Positions 50,152 through 62,359 of a DNA stretch of 64,000 nucleotides are shown one piece after another. The translations under genes were made by a program, and so were the position numbers. Location: contig OU612071.1 in the NCBI GenBank assembly GCA_914767715.1, forward strand, positions 25,231,681 through 25,295,680. The letters are read 5' to 3'. A model generated the notes under the pieces. That model did not search any database, was not told where the DNA came from, and saw nothing but the letters and a program-made list of their open reading frames with translations. Position 1 is the stretch's first letter, and each line of letters starts with the position of its first letter. This DNA is from Membranipora membranacea. Its lineage: Eukaryota > Bryozoa > Gymnolaemata > Cheilostomatida > Membraniporidae.

Positions 50152-50448
50152 GCTGGGTATGACCCTAAATGGGTTGAAGGATGGCTCTGGTGCAAAAAGA
50201 GATCCACAACTCTTGTCAGAGTTTTGAATGAGGATTTTTATCACATCTTGAATATTATAGAACAAATACAGAACGATATTGCAGTTGGGTTCAGGGACTG
50301 TCCATGCCCGACCCCTAACTTTGACCACCCTCATGTGCTGCGCAATGCTGTTGGTACTGGTGGTAACCATGTGACACAATGTGAGACTATCAGGCTGTAC
50401 GCAAAGACACTCGTGAAATCCTGGCCCGATGATGTTGTAAAACTATAA
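50152..50448 (+). CDS. Possible terminal exon, unknown protein
   Basis: An open frame of 98 codons starts directly after an AG acceptor-like TTTAG (50,147-50,151), runs AGYDPKWVEGWLWCKKR... and ends WPDDVVKL with a stop. AATAAA follows at about 50,501. No in-frame ATG occurs near the start, so if real it is an internal start of a last exon. The family is not recognised and no upstream exon was found. It does not look like the end of CCDC180. It could equally be chance or an old mobile-element fragment. Confidence 0.25.
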   Translation, partial: AGYDPKWVEGWLWCKKRSTTLVRVLNEDFYHILNIIEQIQNDIAVGFRDCPCPTPNFDHPHVLRNAVGTGGNHVTQCETIRLYAKTLVKSWPDDVVKL

Positions 50449-50865
50449 ATATATATTATCATTCATTCCATGTCATAACCATATATGGCCTCACCATCTG
50501 AATAAAGGTTTTCAGTTTATACACTGCGATTCAAATTCATCATATGCACAAACTAAGTGACAGACTGACGTTAAATCAGAATTATATTTGACACTGATTA
50601 ACATGCTGACATAGGAAGATGGGCCATCTGTGCTACATGGTTAATCACACTGTGTCATCTCATATCTGGTCATCATCATCATAAGCAGTCCGTCGGGTCG
50701 ACGATGACTTTTCTAGTTTTATGGTCTCCGGATCATAGACATATCTCCGCCATTGGTGCTAAACCACTTCTCCTGTATATTTTGTTGTTTGGAACTTTAT
50801 CTTTCCATGTTGTTTTCATGATCTCTCTCAGGTGCCTCATCATGTATACATTCAGTTTCTTGACC

Positions 50866-51185
50866 TATGACAATATAGCTCTGCGTAAGCGGCGTTGCCT
50901 GCATGGCAATTTGGACCTGGGTTCGAGACCCTCTATATAACTGAACATTTTGATCATCATCCTATCCATTAGTAGATCATAATAAGTATGACAAGTTGTG
51001 ACGTCCCACACGGTGTGCCAGCTGATTCTTAATGCCGATAGCCTCTCGTCACCCTGGAAGTTTGAGAGGCCATAACTTCCTCAATATTTGGATTCCTCTA
51101 AAGCTGAAAATCGCTCACATAATAAAATATGGAGAATAAGATGTAGTACAAAATAACAGCCTCAAACGAAGTCTTCAAGTATCAT
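50866..51185 (+). mobile_element. tRNA-derived SINE, copy 3, next to the right arm
   Basis: Box A-like TAGCTCTGCGTAAGCGG (50,876-50,892) and box B GGTTCGAGACC (50,920-50,930), then TTTTGATCATCATC and the same tail as copies 1 and 2. It ends within about 20 bp of the point where inverted-arm homology begins. Confidence 0.75.
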
Positions 51186-51545
51186 ATTATCATTGTTAGC
51201 TACAGGTGTGTTAGCTGTTATACCTTGGATGTCATTTGGTACACTTGTTAGACTATCTGATTGTACCATAAGATATCTGTGGAACCAGATTCAGTAACAC
51301 CACCTTTCCCTTCTCTCTATGGTCTCACTATATCCGGGAAGGTAATGTTTAACAAAACATGATGAGACAGAGATCATAGTAGGCTGAACTCACAGGCAGG
51401 GTAGATTGATTTTTATTAAATAGATAGTTTACACTAAAAGTTAATACAGCAATGTGTTTACATTATTATGATAATGAACTCTAGTTGGTCACAGCCTCAT
51501 CTTTAACCTGATCAAAGTAGAATACAATTTAATCCTGCGGAACGG

Positions 51546-51650
51546 TCAATCAAGCTCCCTAACTGTGTACTGGTTCTCAGTCAATCAAGCTCCCTAACTG
51601 TGTACTGGTTCTCAGTCAATCAAGCTCCCTAACTGTGTACTGGTTCTCAG
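51546..51650. repeat. 35-bp triplication
   Basis: Three identical tandem copies of a 35-bp unit starting TCAATCAAGCTCCCTAAC. The left arm has one copy (about 30,860-30,897). Confidence 0.95.
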
Positions 51651-52330
51651 TCAATCTAAGATTCAGGCAAATTCAAGCGGGCAAATATGTGCCAACTCAC
51701 CCATGTGTCGTTTCTGCAGGTTGATACTCGATTAATCAATCTCCAGCTCATACCTAATTGAAACACCTCCATATGATAATATCTAGGCAGTCAAAGAAGG
51801 GAAGTTTGGTTTGAAATCTCAAACTCAGCTTACTAAATAGTCCCACACATTGACAGATATCAATATGATTAATAAGCTGTGTCCATGTCTGTTTAATTAT
51901 GGGATATCAATGAACTATTTACAGCTAGGCTATCAGTATACATGGCAATTCATATCTGTCCAATAAATAAAGTACAAAACAAGATCAACAGCAGTCTGCT
52001 TGTCAGCAAAGTAAGTAGGCAGTTGTCTTCATCATGGAGCTATTCCAAATTTAACCTCATAACTCATATACATCTCGTAATTCACTTTCAAATGTTCTGT
52101 TCTGCAGGTCTTCAACCATATTATTTTAATCCTCACATGCAAAATGGCAGGCATTCTAGATACATAAATAGGCATTCAATCCCAAAATACACGCAACCCC
52201 AAATGCTGAACATACCTCTCAATTTTGTTATTCTTTTTCAGAAGTTGTCACATGATGAGTAAAGAGGAGACAACTTGTTTCAGAATTTTTTAGTTCACAG
52301 TTTTAGTTATCTTTAGTATAATATACAAAA
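51651..52330. other. 3' flank of the right gene, outer part
   Basis: Non-coding, collinear with about 30,060-30,860 of the left arm but without the SINE-like insertion found there. No gene recognised. Confidence 0.5.
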
Positions 52331-52415
52331 TATGGTTGTGAAGATTTACGTCGTGCATCTTCCACTGAGATATTATCTCAGTGGAAGATGCACGACGTAA
52401 ATCTTCACAACCATA
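52331..52415. repeat. Perfect 42-bp palindrome with 1-nt centre
   Basis: Arms 52,331-52,372 and 52,374-52,415 are exact reverse complements around a single T. The left chromosome arm has the sequence only once (about 29,935-29,977), so one arm was copied in inverted orientation here. Confidence 0.95.
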
Positions 52416-53092
52416 TGATGTGTAACGTCGTGTCATGCTACATTTAATTTTCATGAAGTCAATCACTGGTGTGCAGGCAACTGAATAATTTTGCTAATTT
52501 GTGTAGAATTGTTGTTTATAGATTGTCCTCACCAGTATTTCATAAGTTTAGATTATTCATAAAACTCTGATCAGTGTTTTAAGTATTCATCTCATACTGA
52601 CTATTAATGAAACACATACAGACTGTGAATTTATCTCCTCTGCATGCAATGTGCAAACCTCAGCGTACCAGATGTGCCACGATAGGATTGTTATTTGTTC
52701 AACACCAACATCAATATATAATTGAGACTAATTAAATGAATTTTGTTGTATTGTGCTGTTAAAATTACAAAAATGTAAAACAAAGTATAAAAATGTAGTA
52801 AAAATAGTAACCAATTAGTCAGAAGTCGCAAACCAAGTCAGAATAAATTATTTGTCTAAAAATTAGTAGTATTCAAACACAAAGGAGGAGTTTGTAATAA
52901 TAAGTGTGAAATACTGATTATAAAATATTTACATCTCAATAATATGTTCTCAAAAAGTCAATCATAAAGATTAACATAAGACTAACTCAGAGGTTACAAG
53001 ACAGACTTCTTGTCACCTGAAGGCCTCGATGATAAACCATAAATTGTGATCGACAAACCAACACTAAAGTTTACAACACTTCTCAACTCGAT

Positions 53093-53098
53093 TTTATT
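53093..53098 (-). terminator. Poly(A) signal of the right nucleotidyltransferase-TPR gene
   Basis: AATAAA on the minus strand, 58 bases after the stop codon, at the position matching that of the left copy. Confidence 0.5.
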
Positions 53099-53155
53099 CA
53101 CAACGGATCCCAACTACCTTGCTTGAAACATGAAAACTACAATCAGAGAGCCTCA

Positions 53156-56100
53156 CTAACTCATTGTGAAGTGTTCAAACTCGATACCGACTTGTTTTAT
53201 CAGACTGAGACTGTCTCTTAGTGAGATCGCCTCTCGCTGGGCTCTCTGATAATCAGGAGTGAAAGCTTCATTATCAGTACTGAGATCATACATGAGGTCA
53301 GCTGCCTTCACTGCATGTTCTCCTGACTCTGTGAGCCGAAGGAGACGAAACAGGAGCAGACCTATGGCTGTGTGGGTTTGGGCGAGGTGGAATCTGGTCT
53401 GTCTGTATTGTGGGAACTCTTGAAAGACACAAAGCGCTTTGTGCAGATTTATCCAAGCTTTATCAAACTTATCAAGCATCATCAGACTAAACCCCATCAG
53501 GTAATAACAGATCCCAGATCGTGGTGGATATTTCCCTGCTGGCCTTATAAATGCCAGGTATGATAACCTGCAAGCTGTCTTATATTCCTTCAATGCAATG
53601 CAGCATTTACTTGAATCTGTCAGCAGGTCCACATAAGTAGCACTGAGAACAAATCTCTTACTTCTCGCAGCCTGTCTGAACGACTCTAGCGCCTCAGTAT
53701 AACGTCCTGTCTTAGTATAGAGATGGCCTAGTGAGTCAAAGGCTAATGACCTAGCATGGTCTCTCTTAGAGATAGCTACCTCATTTACTGTTTCGAATAC
53801 ATTGCTGATAATTTGTAAAGCCTTGTCATACTCTCCGAGCTCACAGTGAACTCGTACAGAACGGTCTGAATGATGATAAGGGGCAAGAGTAAGAGTAAGA
53901 GTAAGAGTTTGACTCGAGTTATACAAACTAAGTGCATGTGAATATTCCACCAATGATCTATGATAACAACCCATACTATGAAGTATATCTGCATTGAGCA
54001 AAGAATGATTCATCCTCCTAACACTAAGAGCTTCACTATCAGAGTGATGATGAAGCTGTTTAGACACTGCTAACGATTTTTCACTGTATTGAAAAGATCT
54101 TCTACAATCACCCATTTCAAAATATATCCATGCGCGTAACTGGTATATATACACTAGTTCTGTATGTGCTGTGTGTCGGCCGTAAATGTTAATGAAGAGC
54201 CTCTCAGCATTATAAGAATCAGATGAGGCTTTCTCGTATTCCCCTAATTCAAAGTGGAGATTACTCCTATTATGCAGAGCCCTATACAGATTAACATCAA
54301 CATTTACGCCCATGTTAGTTTTTAATGCGTCTAAGATATCAAGAGCAGAAGTTCCATGTTTGAGTGCATGGTCATCTAATTCCAGCCCTCTATATGTCAC
54401 ACTCAGGTCATTATAATACTTCGATATTACTAGTGCTAAATGAGACACTCGATCATGATGCGTTTGGTCATGTTTAGTTTGTACCTCTTTCATTGCAAAA
54501 TCATACAGTGACAGTGATTTTGTGTCAAATAGCTCCATAAGAGCAGGCTCTATCTTATCCAGGACCTCAAGGCTTTCTTTGTAACAAGCAAGCTTGTTGA
54601 AACAATCGGTTTGCTTCAACTGCAAGGTTACAACTGATGTAGTATAATCACATTGGATTAGAGTTTCAAGATAACCTAAAGCCCCTCTGTAGTTCTCACT
54701 ATTAAACAGGATGGTGCAACACAGCTTTAGTGCTCTCAACTCATATGCTCTGGGTTTTGTTATGTTGTTTATATGAACATACTCTCTTATCATCTTCGTG
54801 AACCCATTACAATCTACCACGTTTTCTTCTGTTAGAGCTTCAGTCAGGACTCTTAAAGCTCTCTCATAATCATACAAAAAACAGAAAACCTCGGCTTGTA
54901 ACAGGAAATTTGATTGGAGCAGACTTATTGGTGATCTTTTATCTGGAAGACATAGACCGATGAATTTTCTCATATCAAAATCATGTAAATCTACTATCAT
55001 AGACCGGCCTCTTACTACTGATCTGTTGACTAACCATTTAAGGGACGTCAACAAACAACCGAACATGATGAAGATATTTCTGGGGATGTGATAGCGGTCA
55101 CTCTCTGATTTCTGTGGGATGTTAGGGAGAACAGACAGACACTCACACTGTGTCCCTGAAGTGATGTAGGCCTTTATCCTTATAAAGATGGCCAGCCCTA
55201 GTGTTATGTTCATCAATTGATAATGCTCTTTACTTATTACCCTGAATGACGATGCCATGATCTCAAATACTTCCCACGGATGGGCCTTCTCAGTCCCAAG
55301 TAGGACTTTCAGATTTGATGCTAGAAGAGTCGGATAGCGGAACACGTCAGATTTCACTTTTAAACCATTTTCATTGCCAAACTCAAATTTGGGCAGGAAA
55401 GGATAGTTTTTAATATCCTCTAAGATGGTCCTCAACCTTTTCTGGATCACTGACTTGCTTTTCATTTGCTCTTCCTCAAAGTTTCGCCTTCTCTCTAGAA
55501 AGCTTTTGTGAAGAGCTTCCCCACCATTGTGGGCAAATATTAACACTGTGCTCGAAAGTAAATCTGCAAGATCTCCGACCTTATTAGGGTCAACAGGTGA
55601 TCTCAAGGCCGACTTGTAGTTTTCCATAAATTGTTCAACTGTTAATATGAGTTTCTCACTACCAGGGTAGCCATTGCCTGTAGGTATATTACCAGCCTTC
55701 TTTGTAATCCCATCAATTCTAATACCGCTAACTTTGGGCTGGTCAATATCCTTTACATCTTCACTTTTCAACTCGGCAATGTCAAAACGCTTCATCTCAG
55801 TCTCCCCTAGATTGTTTATACGGAAATATGTGTCCATAGCTAACCACGTGAAATAATCTATCTCAGTTGAGTCTACTATGAATGCATATTCTATATCTGA
55901 GTAAGGGGTGGCTTCACCTCGAGCTACAGAACCGAGACCAATAACAGCAAACGAGAAGGGAGGAGACAACCCAAATTTACTCAAAACCTCAACACTACAA
56001 CCAACAATAGACGAGAAAACATTGATAACACCCTCAGTACACTCAACACTCACATCAAACACAGAGTCTACTAACTGTTCAGCTTGTTGTATATTAGAGT

Positions 56101-56698
56101 TACTAAAGACATCATCCAGACTGAGAGCCTCCTGGAGTGAATCTAGACTGTCTACTTGTTGTCTGATGTTGTTACGGTATGACGTCACCTTCTGTTTGTG
56201 TTTAGTAATAAGATCCTGATGCTCACTGAATGATAGCGGATGATTTCCGTTATACCAGGTATTCTCTATGTCATACACTCTCCTTAGTCTTCCGTCTGTA
56301 GGCTCTAGTTGAGCTACACATCCACTGGCTAAACCGTGAGCCTATATAGGATAAATTATAAGCATAAGTAAAACATTTTCAATGCTGTGAGGACAGCCTG
56401 ATTAGTCCCAAAGCCAGGTTGAGAAAACAAAACCATTTCTAACACTTGCTGGGAGAACACAACTTCAGGTCAACTTGATTAAATTTGAAAATTTGTTCAT
56501 AAAAAGATGACGCCTGTTGTACATGCAGCAATGTCCGTCCAATCCTTATCAAAATGTTTGCTCAAATTTTTGCTAGAAAAGAGCTTTTACCTTGAGGCAA
56601 GTTATCCAGTTACTTTCATCCTTTGTTTCCAGATTATTTCTCTCAGCCTCATATTGATAATGAGCTGCTAAAAGATCCAGTCCCCAAAAATCATCCAT
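53156..56698 (-). CDS. Nucleotidyltransferase (DUF294/GlnD type)-TPR protein, right copy
   Basis: Same two-exon structure as the left copy: exon 1 is 56,591-56,698 (36 codons), then a GT-AG phase-0 intron of 249 bp and exon 2, 56,341-53,156; the product is about 1,097 residues. The acceptor one base before the ATG is conserved. All nucleotidyltransferase residues (G-S, D-x-E, RIDGI) are identical to the left copy. By eye, exon-2 differences are about 33 in the first 520 residues, about 83 in the next 370 (the TPR array) and about 5 in the last 155. A short coding microsatellite (about 53,886-53,910, LTLTLTLA) and a 3-residue gap lie in the variable part. No stop or frameshift is seen, so both copies look functional. 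Diverging arrays with fixed catalytic heads suggest different partners; that is inference. Confidence 0.9.
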
Positions 56699-57312
56699 CC
56701 TGAAATCAGAGTAGAAGTACAAACAGTGAATATTCTCTCACGACTGAACGCAAATCAGCTACCAGAAGGCTGTAGCGTATTGCGCTGACTCATATCCTCT
56801 ACACGACTGTACTTTTAGCTATAATGCTACACAAATTAACCACTTTATGACTGCTATCCAGACCATATGTCTGTTCGCCAGGTTTAAAAGTCACATCGAA
56901 AACCACATCGCGGAAGTAGTTTTGAAACATGGGTCTAACTTGGATTTATGCTTTCACAGTTCTATTGTGGGAGTCTCAATGATGGGATTTTAATTGCAAG
57001 GACCTGCAAAGTCAACAAACCATTGTCAATTATATGTACAAGTTATGTGGAATAAGAATATGGAATATGCCCAAGACTGAAATTGATAGCTAAAGATAAT
57101 TGAGCAAATTATGAACAAGTATAAACAGGAAAGTGGTATGGTGCTGCACATGTGTGGGATACTAAATACAAGGATTGATGACACTCAGATACTATCATGG
57201 TCCATAAATTTCCTTTAGCCTATGACTACATGTAATATTAAATATAATATATATAAATAATAACATTCAGACGACGGGACGCTGCCGTAGCAGACAGACG
57301 TAACATCTTAAT

Positions 57313-57597
57313 ATGGATGGCTATCGGTGCAACCAGCACTTCCAGCTCTATCAACATGACAACGATTACAAAAACGCATATATTACAACCCTGACAACTA
57401 CTTATAGCCAACTGTGCCTCGACCGCGTCGGTGGCTTGGCCACCGTTGGACGCGTTGGCCAGACACACCACCACATCATTCAACTCTGGCTTCCAACAGC
57501 ACGCTTAAAAGAGCGTCGACTGCCCAACCAATTCAAGCGCTACAAAACAATTGCCTGCCAAAATCTTTGGGCAAATCAAACTAAAACAATAAACTAG
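57313..57597 (+). CDS. Conserved 94-codon ORF, right arm copy
   Basis: Counterpart of the ORFs at 23,590-23,874 and 24,788-25,024. It begins MDGYRCNQHFQLYQHD, is fully open over 94 codons and is preceded by an in-frame TAA, so the ATG is the natural start. It lies in a GC-rich island within the repeat unit. Protein family not recognised. An opposite-strand ORF (57,238-57,483) is also open, which weakens the case. Confidence 0.25.
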   Translation: MDGYRCNQHFQLYQHDNDYKNAYITTLTTTYSQLCLDRVGGLATVGRVGQTHHHIIQLWLPTARLKERRLPNQFKRYKTIACQNLWANQTKTIN

Positions 57598-58499
57598 CTA
57601 AATGTAGACATCGGCCGATGTTCAATTAACCTTTCACCTCAGCTGGCCTGCATTGATGAGCGACTGACCTGCATGGCTAGAACATCTGGCCCAACCAACA
57701 CGGAATTCTCACAGGTGTTTGCCTCACCTTTACATTTGTTCTAGTATTCTTTACGAAGGACAAGCAGTTTAAATTTTGAATGTCTAAGGACTACTCTTTG
57801 CCAGCTTGAAAAACATTAATCATACGCCCACACTGTGAAAAAATGGCATTACATTATTTTATTTTCCTACAAGCTGTACAAGTAGTTATGCCAATATTCA
57901 TGTTCATTCACAATTAAGTGATGATGATATTTTTTAATGGTGATGGCTAACTGATGTCCCTACAGTTGATTATCCCTGAAATCACTTTCACCTATCCACA
58001 TTCATTAAGTTGCAGTGGTGCCTAATCTATGTTTATTTACCAGTTAGATACAGTAATTTTCATTTGCAATAGCTTGTTCAAATTTTCAGTAGACAATTAA
58101 TCCCTAAGTTACAGAATCAAACAATTTAAAATCAGCGCAAATCGATGATGAGTCAGACAGCCAAAATTTGGTTTCATTTTTTTTGGGTGATAATCCAAAT
58201 AAATCTGAATGATAAACATGATTGAGCTAAAAACAATGCAACCAGATAAGTTAATATAAGAATGAAAGTATTTAATTATATTTCACAGATACGGATATAT
58301 GCTGATACAGTCTGCAGAAATGGGAAAGCTAAAGTGAAAGATAGATACCACAACAAGCACATTCAACAACTTGAAGGGCAAGGCATTGGTGGCCACCAAC
58401 GCACCTAACCCTCTAACCATCTGGGGGTTTCAAGTCTCTACGCCGCCACATTAATCTCCACAGAGACTGTTGAGATCAGAGGCTATCAGTGTTTTGAAT

Positions 58500-61400
58500 T
58501 AATCACACTTTAAATTTATTTTCTACATTTTTTTATATTTTTGTAATTTTTTTTTCTTTTTTATACACTTTATTAGTTGTTCAGTGCTTAAGGCCGATGT
58601 GAACACGCGTACATCGAAATTAAAACGTTACTAATAGTGGTAATTGCAAGAAAAAGGTTTAAAAAAGTCCGGTCAGGTTTTCCAAAAGCAAAACTAAAAT
58701 TCATCGCATTTACATGTAGCTATAAAATAGTGATTTGCTTAAGAGAGCTGTTCTACTGTTTAAAATGGGCTTGTCTGAAAACCTTGGTGTAGGAAGCTAT
58801 CTCGGGGAAAATAGGTCTCAAACACAAAATTAGACCCCTTTCAATGAGGTCTTTCCCATACTGCGGTAGGTAACAGTACCACGCAGGCGCAGCATATTTG
58901 AGAATAGGCACTATCCTAGCCTGATAGAACTTGACTAGCGATTGGGTATGTATACTTATATTGTAGTAATTTTGCTGATTTGGTTTGGGAAACAGGCTCA
59001 CCCTTGATGGTAATAGGCGGTGATATGGTGGTGTTGAGTTGAAGTGTCAACATCATATACTGTGTTTTTGCTGCATTGATATTTTGGTTGGAGTTGTCAC
59101 ACCACTGTACTGCGTTATCAGCGGCTGTTTGCATGTTATTGTCAGCAATGGTTATGTCTCTGTTTTGTCCACATTGTCAACTGTTGTCACTTTTGATTTT
59201 GGCACTACAGCGTAGAATGTGGTGTCATCTGCGTATTTGATAACTGGGATGTCATGGCACAGGTCTGCAACATAGACATTCCACAATACTGGTCCTAGGA
59301 TTGTGCCCTGTGGGACGCCAATTATCGTTGATTTGATACTAGACTGAGAGTACTGAAATTTCACCCATTGTTGTCGTTTTGAGAGAAAGTCTGCTAAAAG
59401 ACGTACTAGAGGCAATGGTACAGCCATGGCTAGGAGTTTGTTGGTCAGCGTGTCTGGTTTCATTAGGTCAAATGCCTTGCCAAAGTCAATGAGAAGGCAT
59501 TTGACACTAATATGTAGATTTCTTGTTAAGAGCCTGAGAAACAGTTGTCGCCAGTTGTTCTAGAGCATCAGTTGTACCGACTCCATTTGTGTATGCATAT
59601 TGATGCATGTCACAAGGTGTGAATTTGGCTATTTCTTTCTTGATGAACAACTCTGTGATTTTGCTAAGATGGTATAAGAGCGAAATAGGTCGATAGTCCT
59701 TGCAAGTTTTAGGATCCGATGTTTTTGGTAACGCCTTGATCTCGGCTTTTTTCCAGATGGAGGGAAATTTGCCTGAGTTGAGTATTTATTGTATTATATG
59801 TGCTATTGGTGTTGAGAGCATGCCTGCATTGTTTTTTTGTCACCCAGCTTGGGTAATCATCCGAGTGTGTTGCTTTGTTCGTATTGATGCCCTGTAGTAT
59901 TTTGTAAATATCCCGCTTATCAAGAACATAGGCTGGGGGATTTTAGATGCTGGAATTTCCGGCAACTCAATTGAGTTTAGAACAGAAATAAGATGGTTCC
60001 ATACACTGGTCGTCTACATATAAGTATCTTGTAGGGTTAGTTGATTTAGTCTCCCCAGTTACTGACCAGACATTCTTCCACCAGCACTTGCTACCTGCCA
60101 ATAGATTGTTTATGTTGTTGTCTGCCTACTTTTGCTGAAACTTCTGCAACTCAGCCTTCAACTGACCAGCGTAATGCTTCCAGGATTCACACCCACATGT
60201 AATGAACTTTTTCCTTGCTCTTCTGAGTTTTGTTATTAGTGGAGTTGTAATAGGATGTTTCCCAATCGGGTGCGTATTGATCTTATTGGGCAGTGTGTGT
60301 AGATGATTGACGTCATAATGTTTTGGAATTTCTCAGCTTTGCTATCAGGGTCAGGCTCACTGATTATTTCATCCCAGCTCTGCTCATGTAAACTCTTTGT
60401 GATTGCAATTTTTGTCTTCTCAGTTATCACCCTTTTTCGCAAAGTAACATACTTCTGTTTGGGTTTAACGTTTGATGAAAGAGTGATCGAGCTATGGTCA
60501 CTTTTTCCAACATTAGGCGCTGATAGACATGTTTCCTTGCGTGAGTTCACGTATTCATGGATGTCGGTGAATACAAGGTCTAGTGTGTTGTCTTGGCGCG
60601 CGGGGGAGCCACACGATCTGAGACAGTTCTGTCATGTCACTTATTGGGCTCGTGTCCAAATCATTGAAATCCCTGTATATCACTGTTTTGGAGTTAGGAT
60701 ATTTGGTGGCGAGCTCACTGATGGTGCTTATTATGTGATCTCTTGTTGCATCTATCGACACAAAGCAGCTTGAAGTTTGGTATGTTGAAAGCCGATCGTT
60801 TGTGGGGTTTTAGCCAGGTTTCTGTCAGCATCATCAGGTCATAATTTGCAGAGCTTTGAACAAGTTCAGCGTGTTTGCTTTTTGTTATTGACCTGATATT
60901 GCTACCAAAGATACGCAGGAGGATTTTGCTTGGTCTAGCTGATTTTGGCTCTCTATTGATGTTACGGCGATGGCTCTTGCTGACCGACCTAGTGTGTATT
61001 TGTGTACGATAGTCATTTAGGCGTGTGTCGTGAGAGGAGACAACGGCTTCAATAACATTATTATTACGATTAAAAGGAAAGCATGACAGCCCAGATCTGG
61101 TTTGTACGACTGAGTGGCATGTATTATAATACGGTTTGATGTTTGAATATGAATTTTTGATGACAGAGGTGGGGGAATAACGCACTCTGTGTTTGCTGAC
61201 ATTTCCTAGTGCATGGAATGTACCTGAATCATAATCTCTGTCATAAGATGGGCCTCTATTGGTAATAGAGCTGGGAATGAATTGCACTTCATGAAAGCTA
61301 CCACGTCTTCGTACATGACATGAATTATCAGCAACGTACTCGTTAATTGCATGACCATAATTTCCATCATAAGATGGGACTCTCTGCACCAAAGCTTTTG

Positions 61401-61700
61401 CCCTACTTATCTGATATCTATTGTATGTAATAAACTGTAGCCCTCGGTTAGAAATGACAGTTTGTATAGGGTACCCCTTAAACTCAGTCATGCTAACCAG
61501 ATCTCGACTATCAATATGGCAGGAAGTATAAAATGCCAAATCATCACAATCAACAATCAAAGAATCAGAATATAAAATCACTGAATTATTCAACTCAACA
61601 GCTGGATGTAGCACAATGAAGGTTATCAGTAAAATCCAGGGTAAAAATCCAGTCTTGTGGTCAAGGTAAGAAGTAAGCATTGATAAAAATGACTGGAAAA
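58500..61700 (-). mobile_element. CR1/Jockey-like LINE, right arm copy, nearly full length
   Basis: From 5' to 3' on the minus strand: a 321-codon ORF (61,680-60,715) covering the N-terminal region and the start of the endonuclease (SNIRSITK, LTETWLKP); then YRDFNDLD (60,761 on) and DHSSITLSS (60,550-60,236). The RT follows: motif A at about 59,485, GVPQGTILGPVLWN and KYADDTTFYAV in 59,463-59,152, and thumb and C-terminal parts (NAAKTQYMML, LKYAAPAWYCYLPQYGK) down to 58,753. It ends in an A-rich stretch at about 58,500-58,560. Frameshifts and one lost Gly (YRDFN for YGDFN) show decay. The left-arm copy lacks everything beyond motif A. Confidence 0.85.
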
Positions 61701-62059
61701 AAGGCTAAAAACAGAGAGAGACTAAAACATACAACCTGACCAGTTAAAGACCTTGACCTTATTCTATGTAAACTACAAATCGTTTTTTATGCAACCATTA
61801 ACAGTTTTAGACATCATCATTTTTATTCATATTTTACAGCAGGCAGACCAGCTTTTTATTTCTTAATCACCCCTAGAGATAATAAAGGTACATACACACA
61901 AGGGGATGTTTTAAACAGTATCGCTATTCCCACACAAATCATAATGTGATTGGTCTATCGCTGTACCATTTTACCATGAGCAACGCTTGATTTAGTCCCA
62001 CTAGGAGGTTCGTCAGAACATTCTACAGAGAGAGGCAAAAAATAGACGGGGATTGCTAA

Positions 62060-62345
62060 ATTCCTTTACTTGTTGGGTCCAATATTATTACTTACTCAAT
62101 TATTAGCAATGGCTCAGGTCATTGTCTGGTCATTGCCAGCGTTATACGAGAGTAGCTCTTATCTGTCTAAATCACCAGTATCAGATCACAGTTACTGGCA
62201 GAACCCTACATGTATAATACAATGTTCGGGTTATCAGACTATTGTGTATGACTTTCTTATCTGTGTGAATTATCAGTATCAGACCATTGTTACCGTCACA
62301 ACATATCAGTAATACACAGTACAGGTTATTAGACCACCTGCTAAG
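62060..62345. repeat. GGTCTGATAA repeat, right arm copy
   Basis: Reverse-complement counterpart of 19,437-19,680, with words such as TTATCAGACTATTGTGTATG and TTATCTGTGTGAATTATC. Non-coding. Confidence 0.5.
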
Positions 62346-62359
62346 CCTCAGTGGCTGTA

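Noticed and set aside
55908-56219. 103-codon ORF conserved antisense in both arms (also 26,119-26,430)
   Set aside because: It is the reverse-strand shadow of the nucleotidyltransferase exon and is conserved only because the sense strand is.
60303-60773. 156-codon plus-strand ORF with hydrophobic stretches resembling a membrane protein
   Set aside because: It is the antisense shadow of the LINE endonuclease region; the minus strand carries the recognised motifs.
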